This document shows positions 21,035 through 32,920 of a DNA stretch of 64,000 nt, in pieces. Every line of letters starts with the position of its first letter. Position 1 is the first letter of the stretch. The position numbers and the translations under genes are program-made. A model generated the notes under the pieces. It had not been told where the DNA came from and did not search any database. It worked only from the letters and a program-made list of their open reading frames with translations. The DNA comes from Enchytraeus crypticus (Eukaryota; Annelida; Clitellata; Enchytraeida; Enchytraeidae). Where the stretch lies: positions 2,570,001 to 2,634,000 of the forward strand of contig CAJHZI010000533.1 in the NCBI GenBank assembly GCA_905160935.1, in the 5' to 3' direction.

Positions 21035-22317
21035 ATTAACAAGGGTCTAGTGGCTTACTACCAGAAGCATTGCTGGCTTCATGATGATAACACATCTACA
21101 AAAATACAGCCAAAGTTTCTTTAGAATTTTCGATCACCTGAATTTCCTGCAACAAATGTTTTACAATTTAACTCCCGCAATACTAATAGAATCCTGCGAG
21201 TGTTTGTGAGTCTCTTGGATGAGTACAGTAATTGTTTTCATGTGGTAATCGATATATACACTTGTTGAATAGGTTCACCAGTTGTTTCTCTTGTGGCGAA
21301 AGAGACGACAATGCAGGATCTGAGGAAGGCAACGAGAAACGTCCTCAGCAGTATAAGTGTAGCAATATTTTCCACTTTTGATGCTAAATTTCCGTTGGCT
21401 AAAGGTGTAGCCTTTACGATGTTATCGACTCAGATTTTTGCATGGAATCATCGCAAGCGTGAAAGTAGGCAATATGTTTTCTGTACTTGTTGTGGGAAAA
21501 GTACTAGAAAAAATTATTCTGCGTACTTCGATAGCTGGAAGATTAATCTGGAAGATGGTACAATTTACAAACAATAATTAATCAATTTTTACATTACTGT
21601 AATATTTAGTAGCCTTCATTCAGTTATATATTTTCTCATGACTGCCACAATAACTGATAAAATTAACAAATTAAACAACTGCAATACTATTAGACCTCTA
21701 TAACAAAATTTACGCAAAGCTGCCTGTATATTTGCGCTGTGATTGCTTTGAGAAAGATAATAACCTAAAATTAACCGTCATTATTTTACACTATTTTTCT
21801 TTCTACAGGTACTATACATGTACACTTAGATCATGTCTTAAAATAACAAAATGTTGCAAGTTATTGAAATATTTGTTTTTGTATAGATCTATTGTTTATT
21901 GATTTATGCATTAAATAATTTAAAGCTACAGTAGTTCGTTGAGTTATGCCAAAAGTACTTACAAATATTTAAAAAATCGACTTAAAATATCTATAGGCCT
22001 ATAGGATTTGTTTAATTTTAGAAAATAATTTCTATATTTTATTATATACCTACCTGAATGGGAAAATGTAATAAGATATTTAAAAAATAGAAAATATTAT
22101 AATTACATGTATATTTAATATACCCGTTAGACTTAGAATTTAACAATTTTAAATATTATCAGCAATTTATCTTTTAAACGTATAAAGTTAATTAATTGCC
22201 TGTATTATTTTGTCTAGAAGTAAATTTGACTAATTTAATGCCTTTTTATTTGTTAATTGTTTTATTTAATTTATATTTATCACCACATACAAGATAATAT
22301 AAGCACTTAGTGCATAT
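21035..22317. other. Gene-free stretch upstream of the PAM2 protein
   Basis: AT-rich. It presumably includes the promoter and any 5' leader of the 669-residue frame, but I cannot place a start site. A 94-codon plus-strand frame (21293-21577) has no recognisable feature. Confidence 0.4.
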
Positions 22318-22449
22318 ACTGGCTGGTGCCAGAGTCGATAAGATACTCGACAGCGGACCAGATGGTGCGGGGTTCAAATCCTGGGCTCACCCGTGACTGA
22401 CATCGCTGTCAAGTGAGGAAACTGACGTTAACCTTAACCTTACAAGCTT
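22318..22449 (+). mobile_element. SINE-A copy 6
   Basis: Sense copy starting GGCTGGTGCCAGAGTCGATA and ending GACGTTAACCTTAACCTTAC. Confidence 0.8.
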
Positions 22450-22829
22450 TTATAGAAAGTATTAGAAACATTATAGGTCTGTAATTGTTTACGTAAACCA
22501 GTGTATTTGTAAAAATAAAACTTATTGTCTCTCGAACGTTCTTAGTTAAAAGCACGTGAAATTTCAGCTGAATTATTGCAAGTACCCGGATTCTACAGTC
22601 TACGCGGCCTACACGTATTAGAAGTCAACTAGGTAATATGGTTGAACTTATAATAACTACTGTAGATGTGTACTTATAGGCCTACAGCACGTTTGCGGTT
22701 TTCAGCCACACAGTTCGCATGAAAGAATAATAACAGCTATCGGATAACTAAGTTTAGTAATATTAATATCACAAGAGAGACACCGCAGACTGACTGCTGA
22801 GTATTGGGGGGGGGGGGGGATACAAGAGC

Positions 22830-23173
22830 AAGTGTAGTCTCTAGATGCCAGTTAATAATTGTGTTTATTGAAATTTGAACGTATGTTCAAATAATATATT
22901 TGTCTAATGTCGAAAAAAAGATGAGATAAATTTTTCTGTCATTATACTGCCATACTTTCCTTAGTTACCAGTTAGAGAGGGAGAGAAATAGAGAGAGAGA
23001 AAGATGCATAGAGAGAGGGGGAGAAAGAGAGATAAGTGTAGTCTCTAGATGCCAGTTAATAATTGTGTTCATTGAAATTTGAACGTATGTTCAAATAATA
23101 TATTTGTTTAATGTCGAAAAAAAGATGAGATAAATTTTTCTGTCATTATACTGCCATACTTTCCTTAGTTACC
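22830..23173. repeat. 140-bp direct duplication split by a GA-rich insert
   Basis: 22830-22969 and 23034-23173 are copies of one 140-bp segment differing at about two positions. The DNA between them (22974-23035) matches 24085-24146 base for base. A 13-base G run lies just upstream (22807-22819). Confidence 0.85.
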
Positions 23174-24029
23174 TGTGACGTAACTCTTATAAAATCTAAA
23201 CACATTCTGTAGTGAAATTATTAATGATCGTCCGAGATAATATCTAGCACTTTAATTGCTTAAGGCTATAATCAGCTTGGTCAGTAATAAATTTACCGAT
23301 GCGATATTAGTTCGAAATTTAACTCATAAGGCTCGGTGAATCTATATCACGAGTGTTTCATTCATTTCAGGATCGGCCTTTAAAAGTTCACGAAGTTACT
23401 TAACTTTCTACCCACATTGGGCTAATTAAAAACTGGAAAACCACTAGGGATATGCGCAGTGGACGTGTTGAATCAAAATATTGCATAAGGTCTTTTCGGC
23501 CCCCTCCAACAAATAACTATAGCTCGTACTCTAGACAGCATCCTATTTCAGCTGCACCGATCATGTTATGTAGGCCTAGTGATAATGTTGACATATCTGT
23601 GTGCCCAGTGGCTCAATGAAAAAACGTTCAGAACAAAATTAATTCGTAAAATGCAGTTTCTAGCGCACATCAAAAACCCTATGAGCCTTATATTAAACGC
23701 GTTTCTTTAGAGTTGCTATGGTAGCCAGAACGGCTGCGAAAATTGCCTCCAAAAAGTATATTTTACTTTAATTCTAATTTTATTTTAATTAAACTGTTTT
23801 GAATATATCGAAGCATAAATAAATACTTAAGTAACAAAATATTTTGCATTTTATTTATGGATTGAATATTTTTGCATTGTAATTTATGCAATATAAGTTA
23901 ACTTATGCGTCAGCTTTGAAAGAGGGCCTACCCATAAACGTAATCCATTAAGCTGCCCATGTTACATATTATTACAACATATCACATTCCATCACTCTTT
24001 TATAATGTGAAAGAGTTAATAAGATGAAG

Positions 24030-24030
24030 C

Positions 24031-24076
<46 letters not shown>

Positions 24077-24190
24077 AAAGATACAGAGAGGGAGAGAAAT
24101 AGAGAGAGAGAAAGATGCATAGAGAGAGGGGGAGAAAGAGAGATAAAGATAAAGAGAGAGAGAGAGAGAGAGAGACATAAAGAGAGAGAG
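24030..24190 (+). repeat. (GA)n array
   Basis: Imperfect GA/GGA tract with ATGCAT and ATAAAG interruptions. The Leu/Ser-rich frames read from it on the minus strand are translated repeat. Confidence 0.9.
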
Positions 24191-24829
24191 CAAGAGAGAA
24201 AATTGGAAATAATTGATGCCGGATGCATACACCATTAATCTCGCCCATGCTGATAGCTTGTAGTAAAACTGCATAAATTAGGCCTGAGCGAACCATGTGC
24301 AATTGTGCATCACCATGCATAGTTTATTCTTTGGAACCAACTTATATATGTATATCTTACTATGAAGTTAGGTATTTTGGTGAAAGGTATGAAATACCGT
24401 GTTGCCTAAATATAGGTGAATTTATAACGTTTTGTTGACTACAGAGAAAGTGATAACAGAGGATCAGGGGAATATCGGAAGGAAAAACGCATAACGGTGG
24501 TATGGATATGACATTATGTTCTTGAGGAGAGTAACAATTGTGCGATAAGATTATAGGTGTAGTACTTATTAATCAAATTTTCAACTATGTTATAAATACT
24601 TATCACTCATTTAATTTATGCAGTGGATACTAAATCTCATAGAATCAATCAGTACTATATTAACAACAGTAGAACAAATTAATAGCCTCCTGAATTGCTG
24701 TTGAAACTTGGTGTGGAGTTTCAGCAGAACAGCTTTCACTGTCAACCATTACAAAAACTACGGTGGGTTAAAATGATATCTGTCAATATAGCGTTTAGAC
24801 AAAATAACGTCAGAGTGGTTGATATTAGC

Positions 24830-25600
24830 TGGAGTTGAATGTAAATTACGCCAAGCCTGCACTAGCTAATCCTAACAGTAAAAAACTGAATTGTATGAAA
24901 CAGTATAATGTCGTTCACATTGACACATAATGATTCCACTAGGGTAAATGTTGCAATCACACAGATTTTAGTTATCACAGATACGAAGAGCAAAATAGTA
25001 TGTGATAAATTTCCAAATTTTGTTTTTGTCGGCCATCAGCTTGCTTTTGTTTCTAATTTTAGATACTTGGGTCACATTGTAATTGATAATAACCTATGTA
25101 ATGATTTAGATATTAAGCGTGAAATCAGGAACCTTTTTAAAGGGCTAATGTGTTAAAAAGTAAATTTGTTTATGTTCGCTGACAATTAAAGTGAAATTAC
25201 TTGCAAGTTTTTTCTCTGTTTTTATGACAAAGCACTTTGGAAGAATTACAGTAAAACTATGTTTAAGCGATGGAATCTTGCTATAACATGTGTGTTAAAT
25301 TATATTTTAATTTCCAAAGTACAGCAGAATCACTGGAGTTTTCATGTATATAGGTTTACCCACGTTCAATACATTAATATATAACGCAAAAGTTAGCTTG
25401 TCAAATCGCGTGCTAAGGTCATGTAACTCAACTGAATACTTCAATTGAAAGTGCTATATAGAACGTGTATCTGCCATTGATCTGTGTATTTGTAGCGGAT
25501 GTTAAATTCTATGCCTTATTATAAGTTATTTTCGGAAATACGCATATGGACTGTTTTCATGTCCGAAATAAATAAATGATGATGATGATGATTGGTAACA
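24830..25600 (+). mobile_element. LINE 3' fragment ending in (GAT)n
   Basis: The frame from 24908 reads NFRYLGHIVIDNNLCNDLDI and REIRNLF, the reverse-transcriptase C-terminal block seen in many invertebrate non-LTR elements. Similarity continues in other frames after a stop at 25156 (frameshifted). The copy ends GTCCGAAATAAATAAATGATGATGATG, a microsatellite-type LINE tail. No upstream catalytic motifs remain. Confidence 0.7.
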
Positions 25601-26016
25601 GATTCTCCACACTTTGCAATATATAATGAAAATATAATCCAAAAGCATGGTTTCAATATAATCACTTCAGGTGATTTCTGAAGAAAGTTCGAAAAATAAA
25701 ACTGATATATTTATTGGTTAAACAAAAACTATACTTCACAGAAAAGCACAATCAACTAGCATTCATACTGCTCAAATAGGGCCTTCTGTAATAGGAAGCG
25801 TGTTTAAGTATTTGCATTACTATTTCATAGTCTTCACAACAATCATCTCTTATCTCTAATACTATTTTAACACTGTCTCCTATATACATGCATTTATACA
25901 GTTTATATATCGGCCTATTTACATGCATATATATATATATATATTATACAAGTATAGATAATTTTATATACAATACAATTATACATGTATATATATCATG
26001 TAGGGTCAATATAAAT

Positions 26017-26034
<18 letters not shown>

Positions 26035-26064
<30 letters not shown>
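26035..26064. repeat. (CA)n then (TA)n compound microsatellite
   Basis: ACACAC runs from about 26017 directly into TATATA. Confidence 0.85.
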
Positions 26065-26067
<3 letters not shown>

Positions 26068-26096
26068 AGATAATGCCTAAAATTGGGTTATTATAT

Positions 26097-26375
26097 AGCG
26101 TTTCCTGTGCTATATCGGGGAAACTGACCAATAGACCAACCGTTAATTGCGCGTGTCGTATGAGGCAACAGAGCATAAGTTGAGGAATGCAAAGTGAAAT
26201 CATCTCAGAAGCTATATTTTCCTAACTATAGGCTATATAAGGTATGGGTTTAGCAGAGCCTTTTGCGAAGAGATTAACGAGTTGATCTATGGAGTACTCT
26301 ATATAGAGCTTGAAAGCAGACTCTATAAAGTAAGAATATGTACCATGGACCTGCCGCCTGGCTGAACGCTAGAGA
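26097..26375 (+). mobile_element. SINE-C copy
   Basis: AATAGACCAACCGTTAATTG, core CGTGTCGTATGAGGCAACAG, CATCTCAGAAGCTATATTTT, GAGATTAACGAGTTGATCTA, GAGTACTCTATATAGAGCTT, GACCTGCCGCCTGG. Complete apart from a diverged head. Confidence 0.8.
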
Positions 26376-27159
26376 CAAAGGGATATGTAACGTTTCTTCT
26401 TTTACGTTTTTAATGATTGGCCTTCCTCTCTCTAATATTACGATCTAACCTTGATCCACTTCTAACTAAGATTAAGACCAAGGTTGGTCTTCCTCTAACT
26501 AAGACTAAGACCATAATACCGCATAACAGTCTAAATTGTTATCCAATATTCCAAATTTTGGAGGAGTCGTATAAAAAAGTGTTAACTAAGTCTACACGAA
26601 TATCAAAGTTATTATCCTGTAACTAGTGCATCCATTTAACCAGCTCGTTCAATAGTGAGACAATTACCGAGGCTCCATTAATGATAGACACCATTGGCTG
26701 GCTCATGATGCACTTGCTGATAAGCATAACAAATATATGCTTACAGAGTTACTCTTAGCAAATGATTTTAATTTGCAAGTCAAAAATTCAAAACTTTAAA
26801 CAGTTCTGCAACAAATTCGTATACAATATATAGATCTTTTACTATTATTTACTAATATTAAAAGGAAAAGCTGTAACAATTTAGTAAAAAAATCAGCTTA
26901 TCAATATCGAATACTTATTGCATTTGGCTTGGTTTTTGCATTTGGCTTATGCACTTGTTGCAACTGAACATTATTGATGGCGCAAAATGTTGAAAATATA
27001 ACATTACCGAACTGCATGCGTCATGCAGCTACAATGCATGAGTAACACTGCCAAGCTTTGACTCTGAATTATGTGTAGTCTTGCAATAAATTTATTTATT
27101 TCAGTCCACTACCACTTCATTCATATTATTTAATATTGCATTCGTCATCATCTTCCCTC

Positions 27160-27205
27160 GATTCCTAGTTTATCTAGGATTGGGATGTTTAACCTGTATT
27201 TAATA
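27160..27205 (-). mobile_element. SINE-B tail fragment
   Basis: CATCATCTTCCCTCGATTCC then TAGTTTATCTAGGATTGGG is the antisense SINE-B 3' end. Confidence 0.5.
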
Positions 27206-27798
27206 TTGTATTGAACTTTTTATTTTTTTAAAGTGACTTTAGGGTTTATCTTTTGTATTTATTCTGGGAAATTTTCACAGGTTTTCAATAGTAACTAAAC
27301 AAAACATATAACTAAACGTTTTAGTATTAATTGATTACCTTCTGAGTGGTATTGTAGAATAAATTTATCGTTAATGACTGTTAATTAGTCCTTTCTGCTT
27401 GTAACAATTTTTCCGATATTAAAGTACCCTATTACAGAGCCTATTTTAAGCATTTCAGATTTGATTGAAAATTAAAGAGTAGATTTTTAAAGTTTGTTTG
27501 AAATGAACATTTTCAAGGAAATGGGCCAATTTAGAACATAAAACATCCCAATGAATCATCCTACTTCAATTTTCTGTCCAGATAGACATGGTTGGTCTCT
27601 CCCTAGATTACTGCCTAGTAAAAGTACCAAAGTACAATTTATACTTAAAAACTGCTTTCACACTACATAAACGGCAATTCATATATCAATACGTTAGCCC
27701 ATTCACCAAGGGATGTGCCTTTTTCAAACTAGTAGCCTATAGCTTGGAAAAAATATGGTTTCTGAAATGATTTCCTGTTGATTTCCTAATTTCTTGTT

Positions 27799-28000
27799 TA
27801 GGCACCTCTACAGTCAACGGTTGATCTATTTCTCAGTATTCCATACACAACATATGACAGGCAAGGTATCAATTGCAAATCATCATCTTCCCGTGAGTCC
27901 CAATTTAACTAGGGTCGCGATACGAATATGCCTTCTTCAATCCTTTCTCTCTCACACCATATTAACAGTCGATAATCTATTTTTCATGTCCTTCTTACCG
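27799..28000 (-). mobile_element. Two broken SINE-B fragments
   Basis: 27803-27855 resembles the antisense head (ACGGTTGATCTATTTCTCAG), and 27879-27930 the antisense tail (CATCATCTTCCCGTGAGTCC), in an order that implies two partial insertions. Confidence 0.45.
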
Positions 28001-28557
28001 CATCACTTTTCACCGCATCCCACGTCAATGGTGGTTTAACTCCCTCTAGCTTAACATCCAGCTCTTCCCTCCAAACTCCTATTACTACATCCTCATCTGC
28101 CTTTCACACAATGTGCCCATAACATAAATATATATTTTCAATTCCATTCTTCCTAGTTTGACCACACATTAGTCGGGTGATAGATGATATTTAGCTGATA
28201 CTGAGTGTCATTTTCGTTGAAGCGTTAGTTAAATTCTTGTTAGATATCTCCAAGTTGTTATTAGATACTAGACAAGGCGTTTCTTGAAGTACGTTTAAAG
28301 CTATTATTTAACTTTTAAAAATATTTTACAGTCTAGAGGAAACACCAATGAAAAAGTTGAATCTTCGTAAGGAATAAAGTTATTACATTAATTGAAGAGC
28401 ACCGTTTTCTGCTTGAATTTGTGTTCTAATTGAATTAATTATTATTCAAATTTTAGGTCTTGTCACATTGCTATGGCTATCGGCAATTTGTCATTATTAC
28501 TGACTATTTTACTTTTCACCTTATAAAGTTGCTGAGCGCTACTATGCTACCAGAGTT

Positions 28558-28592
<35 letters not shown>

Positions 28593-28637
28593 AGCTTCCA
28601 ATTCAACAAATGATTTCTATCTTTGTAAAATTAAATT

Positions 28638-28816
28638 TCATCATCTTTCCCTCAATCCCAGTTTAACTCGGGTCGGGACATAAAAAATATTTAGCCATTT
28701 CTGGAGCCAAGACTCTCCCCAGCCGAATGCCCTTTCTGACGTTGATGTTTTATCGCCTTGTACAACACGTGCAGTCCACAGTTTGTCTATTTTCAGCAAG
28801 CCGAACACAACAAGGG
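28638..28816 (-). mobile_element. SINE-B copy, antisense
   Basis: TCATCATCTTTCCCTCAATC, CTGGAGCCAAGACTCTCCCC, GAATGCCCTTTCTGACGTTG, then CCGAACACAACAAGGG. Confidence 0.8.
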
Positions 28817-29057
28817 TTATCTTTGTAAAATTCAAAATTTATGTCTATTTTTTATATAATTCTGTTTTTATTACTATCACAGAATTATCTCAGCGCAATT
28901 CAAAATTAAACGTCGTCTGTAATTTAATTATTCCTTAAATCTGAAACTGACAAAGTTTGTGAAGTTTTGATTGGTCGTTGGGATTTGATTAAATCCTTTG
29001 GACTGGTTTATTTGATTAAGTTAACTAAAGTTCGTAGTAAATAATAATATTAATAAT

Positions 29058-29100
29058 AAAGGTTTAACGTCCGTTTCCACATCCATGGATGATGTCAGGG
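29058..29100 (-). repeat. Solo shared-tail module, antisense
   Basis: (AAT)n then GGTTTAACGTCCGTTTCCAC and ATCCATGGATGATGTCAGGG. Confidence 0.6.
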
Positions 29101-29178
29101 AATCGTTCTGTATGTTTAATACTATTTATTCTTATTTATTCTTTTTTCGTTTATTTATTTTTATTATTATTTATGTAT

Positions 29179-29455
29179 TCTCTCTCTCGTGTTCTGCCAC
29201 TCGGTAGGTGCATGGTACTTATTGATACTAGTCTGCTTTCATGCTCCATGTAAAGCACTTCAAGTCAAAAAGTTAATCCCTTCATATAAGTTAATCCCTT
29301 CCCTTACCCATACCTTACATAATTTACGGCTTGAATAAAATATGGCTTCTGAGGTGGTTTCGATGTGCCTTCCTAAGTTTATGCTTTGTAGCCTCTTACG
29401 ACATCCGAAGTTAACAATTGGTATATTGTTAAGTGTCCCGGACACAACACAGGAA
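29179..29455 (-). mobile_element. SINE-C copy, antisense
   Basis: GCCACTCGGTAGGTGCATGG, then GTTAATCCCTTC twice in short succession (a small internal duplication), TATGGCTTCTGAGGTGGTTT, GTAGCCTCTTACGACATCCG, GTCCCGGACACAACACAGG. Confidence 0.8.
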
Positions 29456-29585
29456 ACATATGTTTTACATAAGTTTAATACATGTTTAATATTAGCCTAC
29501 ATACAGCGAACACAGGGCAATATATCTAAATACTAATAAAGTTCTAATGAAATTCTATGCAGCAATATTTACTATGTTGTTTAAT

Positions 29586-29590
<5 letters not shown>

Positions 29591-29666
<76 letters not shown>
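29591..29666. repeat. (TA)n array
   Basis: About 76 bp of uninterrupted TA. Confidence 0.95.
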
Positions 29667-29667
<1 letters not shown>

Positions 29668-29973
29668 CTGCGGTATATATTTTAATTGTAAGCACCAATC
29701 GTCAATACCGTAAATAAAAATAAGGAGTGAAATCAACAAATTCAAATTTCAAAAGCCAGATCGTCAAATCATTGAGCAACTAATTACAGCATTTTCGTAT
29801 TGCATTAATTTCATAGCGCTTGCAGTAAAGCTATTAATAGCAATTAATAGCTCTCGCAGTAATCTATTAATATTATGAGGTAGAAATCAGGATAACAGCA
29901 AAACGCAATGAATTATCCTTTGAAGAAGACTCAAATTTTGATTCCAGTCATTACCGGGTCAAAGACAGTATGG

Positions 29974-30258
29974 AACGAATTATAAATTGTTCATTACTGA
30001 AAATGTAGTCAGCTAAAAACACTAAAACTAACATAATTAACTAACTGTAAGTCCAGCTCATACTAACGTGAAAAGCATTGCTGAGAGATATTTTTTATAT
30101 TTAATGAATTATACATTAAATTTTCTATATTATACGAATTATAAATTGCTCATTAATGAAATTGTAGTCAGCTAACAAAATTTAAAACTAACATAATTAT
30201 AAGTCCAGCTCGTATTAACGTGAAAAGCATTGCTGAGAGATATTTATATATTCAATGT
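29974..30258. repeat. Diverged tandem duplication of about 120 bp
   Basis: 29974-30101 and 30134-30258 share ACGAATTATAAATTG, TGTAGTCAGCTAA, AACTAACATAATTA and GTGAAAAGCATTGCTGAGAG with scattered differences. The second copy ends 44 bp before the stop codon of the 872-residue frame. Confidence 0.8.
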
Positions 30259-30301
30259 AATGTATTTCGAGCTTAAATTGACGACTAAAATTACACGGAC
30301 G

Positions 30302-32920
30302 CTATAAATTCCCGAATGATTTCAGCTGCAGATTTCCGGAATCTTCTCCACGTCTCACTGGCTGCCGGAAGTGTTGTAGTTTCCAGGCGAGGACTCTTCG
30401 CCTGCAAGCATTAGAGCTGCTCTCAGTGGTCGCTGACCTGGAGGTGGAGTCCCGCCTAGTATCGTCGCCATCTTGGGAGCGTCTGCAGTGACGAGTGCAG
30501 CAGAGTCTCTCCGAGGTGTAGCTGGTTTTATGACTGTGAACACATCTAGAGCAATAGTGACTCCAAGGCGCCCCGTGATTTTCAGATGAACCGTGAGAGT
30601 TGACGCATTCGCAAGATGTCACCGCTCGAGATCCCTGCTCTTCTAGAATTGGCTCGATTCTACGACAATGCTTACATGTAGATGAGGTACGATTATATTC
30701 TGATGACCTCAAGTTATTGCCTCGCTTTAGATTTACAGCATCTATTGAAGTAGCTCCAATATGTTTTACTGTATTCCCTTCAGAGGGGAAATTTAGATTT
30801 AATTGGATTTTGTTCGAATCTAGAGAATATCTTTTTAGCTTTCGATTATCTGTTGCTAGGTTATCGGCCCGAGATGATGCTAATTTGTCAGTATTTTTAC
30901 TACTTACCAGCCGCAGCAACCCATTGGACCTCAGGAAGCGTTTTGACTTGGCTCGTCGGTCATTCTCGGAGTCATCTGAAGTAAGGAATGGAGAGTTTAT
31001 CAGATCAACATCAATGCTCACTTCTGTACAACTACTCTCTACGTCCGCTTCTTTAATCTTATCCTTTCTCATGCATTCAATCGAACTAACTTTGCATCTT
31101 TGCGTCGGCTGAAATGGCTTTCGGAAGTTACCGACTAGTTCTGCAGGTTTTCTAAAGTTCTTCTCGCATTCCAGCGTCTTTCTACAATAATTTTCACACG
31201 GAATAACTGGTTGAATTCTATACACTGCTCCAGGCAGAGATTGCCTTCTATCGGCGGTCACTCTGTTATGTTCTGGAAAACCAAGATACCATTCGTCCGG
31301 TTGGATGCTGGCTCGACGGTCTAGCTTACTGTCTGCCACTTGTCGTTTTAACTGACGACGTGTTTCAGTAGTTTGTCGTCCGCTACAATTATCACAGGGG
31401 TTACATCTTTCCACTGGAGAACTGCTGACCTGTCGGTTGTCACAGCAACAGTTGCAGCCATTAGCTAAATAAGAACCTAAACAAGCTGATGGCCCCTGTC
31501 TGTCCATCACATTATGACTAGATGCTGGAGCGTTAGTGCCGTACTTATGTTGCTCATTTTTATATTTATCGCAACTAAACTGGATGTCATTTTTCGGTAC
31601 GGCGTGCTTTATATTATTATTATTTGATGTGGCATTGTCTCTTCTATCGATTAATTGTCTATTGCAGGGATTGACCGCGGGTAGACATTGGCAAGAACGT
31701 GGAATCACATCTTGCAGTCGTTCAAAGCGCGGTCTATACATATCCTCTATGCCATTTCGGTCATCTACATCTTTTCCCCAATCAAGATCCCAATCTCTGT
31801 CAATTATCTGCTGAGCATTACTTCTCCACAGCTCTGAATCAACAGAAGAACCAGAAGATTGGTAGTCCCTGCCGCGACTGGCGGTGTCCAACTGAGACAA
31901 CGACGAAGCCGGAAGATCTATTTCTGATACATTCTCGGACTCGTCGATGACGGTGCTGTGAAGGGGATAGCTGAAGGTACTGCAGAAGACCTTCTCGTTG
32001 TCCCACTGAACGCCAGACACCTGTTCCCTTGAATCGCTCGAGGACAGATGACTGATGTAACTGATGTTGTCAACAGGCAGAACAGAACCAGTAGTTATTA
32101 ATTCAGAATCATCGTGAACAGAAGAATCATTATCTGCAGTTTGAGTTTGAGCAGATCGACGCTCAGTGATCGCGAGAGGTTGTTCGACTTCTTTCGGTTG
32201 TTTTGAGGCCGGTTCGTCTGGTAAAGTATCGCAATGATCTTGGTTGTCCTTCAAATTATAAGCTAAACTTCCTTCCAAAGGTTCGAAAAAGCGGAATTGA
32301 TGCGGAGGAACCGGAAATTGATTTCTGCTGGGAATGTTTTTCAAATGATGGAAGCGGCGCGGAGTGCTCTCACAGTTGAAATAAAACCCTTCCGTATATA
32401 GACGCCTAATCTCAACGTCCTTTACCTTTTCCGCATGAAAGTTATCATCCCTCGAATTGAAAATTTTCTGGTTATCTAAATTCTCTCTTGCTTCTCCATA
32501 TCCGCTTTCTACGTTTATCTCTGATAAAACGTGTTTGGTATATTTCACTAGTTTAGGAACATCGCTGACATCCTTATGCGCAGCAAGTCGCTGGCAATTG
32601 ACTGAACAGTTTGTAGCATAGTCAGATCTTCTGATATTCTCAACATCTGCAGGCGATTCATTTTCTTTATTCTCGGCGCTCGTTTCTATCCAATCGCCAA
32701 TCGCTTCGCTGACAGGTCTCATTCTTGGGAAGGCTAAGGATCTACGCAGCGTTGCCATAGGTCGTCTGTTGGCTACATCGTCGTGGATTTTCGGCTGAAG
32801 ACGTGGCAGCTTGGCGGGAGACTCTTGTTCCTCGTTCACTGGCGCTGGTTCAGACACTATATTTGAACTTCGCTTTAGCGATGTGGGCACCATTTTGGAA
32901 TGTCTAATTCTTTCCAACAT
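30302..32920 (-). CDS. Unrecognised 872-residue protein with a KEN-box-like motif and two Cys clusters
   Basis: The second long open frame of the window. The ATG at 32920 lies three bases after a convincing acceptor (pyrimidine/T-rich tract, then TTTTTAACAG|ATC), so this is an internal or first coding exon with at least one upstream exon not located. The protein is polar and probably disordered. Seen: an RRSL D-box-like site near residue 59; KEN at 85-87; an internal near-repeat NFRKPAELVG/NFRKPFQPTQ; a first Cys cluster around 485-515 (NGCNCCCDN, RCNPCDNC); and a second around 755-815 (CKHCRR, CECVNSH, YCSRCVHSH, LCCTRHCRR). The CxxC pairs could bind zinc, but spacing fits no named finger I know. 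KEN and D-box would suggest APC/C control if real. It ends KSFGNL at a TAG. I do not recognise the family. Confidence 0.7.
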   Translation of the reverse strand: MLERIRHSKMVPTSLKRSSNIVSEPAPVNEEQESPAKLPRLQPKIHDDVANRRPMATLRRSLAFPRMRPVSEAIGDWIETSAENKENESPADVENIRRSDYATNCSVNCQRLAAHKDVSDVPKLVKYTKHVLSEINVESGYGEARENLDNQKIFNSRDDNFHAEKVKDVEIRRLYTEGFYFNCESTPRRFHHLKNIPSRNQFPVPPHQFRFFEPLEGSLAYNLKDNQDHCDTLPDEPASKQPKEVEQPLAITERRSAQTQTADNDSSVHDDSELITTGSVLPVDNISYISHLSSSDSREQVSGVQWDNEKVFCSTFSYPLHSTVIDESENVSEIDLPASSLSQLDTASRGRDYQSSGSSVDSELWRSNAQQIIDRDWDLDWGKDVDDRNGIEDMYRPRFERLQDVIPRSCQCLPAVNPCNRQLIDRRDNATSNNNNIKHAVPKNDIQFSCDKYKNEQHKYGTNAPASSHNVMDRQGPSACLGSYLANGCNCCCDNRQVSSSPVERCNPCDNCSGRQTTETRRQLKRQVADSKLDRRASIQPDEWYLGFPEHNRVTADRRQSLPGAVYRIQPVIPCENYCRKTLECEKNFRKPAELVGNFRKPFQPTQRCKVSSIECMRKDKIKEADVESSCTEVSIDVDLINSPFLTSDDSENDRRAKSKRFLRSNGLLRLVSSKNTDKLASSRADNLATDNRKLKRYSLDSNKIQLNLNFPSEGNTVKHIGATSIDAVNLKRGNNLRSSEYNRTSSTCKHCRRIEPILEEQGSRAVTSCECVNSHGSSENHGAPWSHYCSRCVHSHKTSYTSERLCCTRHCRRSQDGDDTRRDSTSRSATTESSSNACRRRVLAWKLQHFRQPVRRGEDSGNLQLKSFGNL

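Larger units (their letters stand above)
22450..30301. other. Gene-free, repeat-rich interval between the two long minus-strand genes
   Basis: Contains SINEs, a LINE 3' end, (GA)n and (TA)n arrays and a tandem duplication, listed separately. The remaining DNA is AT-rich; I found no exon-like segment with flanking splice sites and a family match, but an intron of the 872-residue gene cannot be excluded. Confidence 0.4.

Noticed and set aside
24000-24320. Leu/Ser-rich minus-strand frames
   Set aside because: Direct translation of a (GA)n/(CT)n tract.
28641-28835. 64-codon minus-strand frame
   Set aside because: It lies within a SINE-B copy.
30600-31112. 170-codon plus-strand frame inside the 872-residue gene
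   Set aside because: It lies opposite a longer, better-supported frame and has no recognisable feature; antisense shadow.
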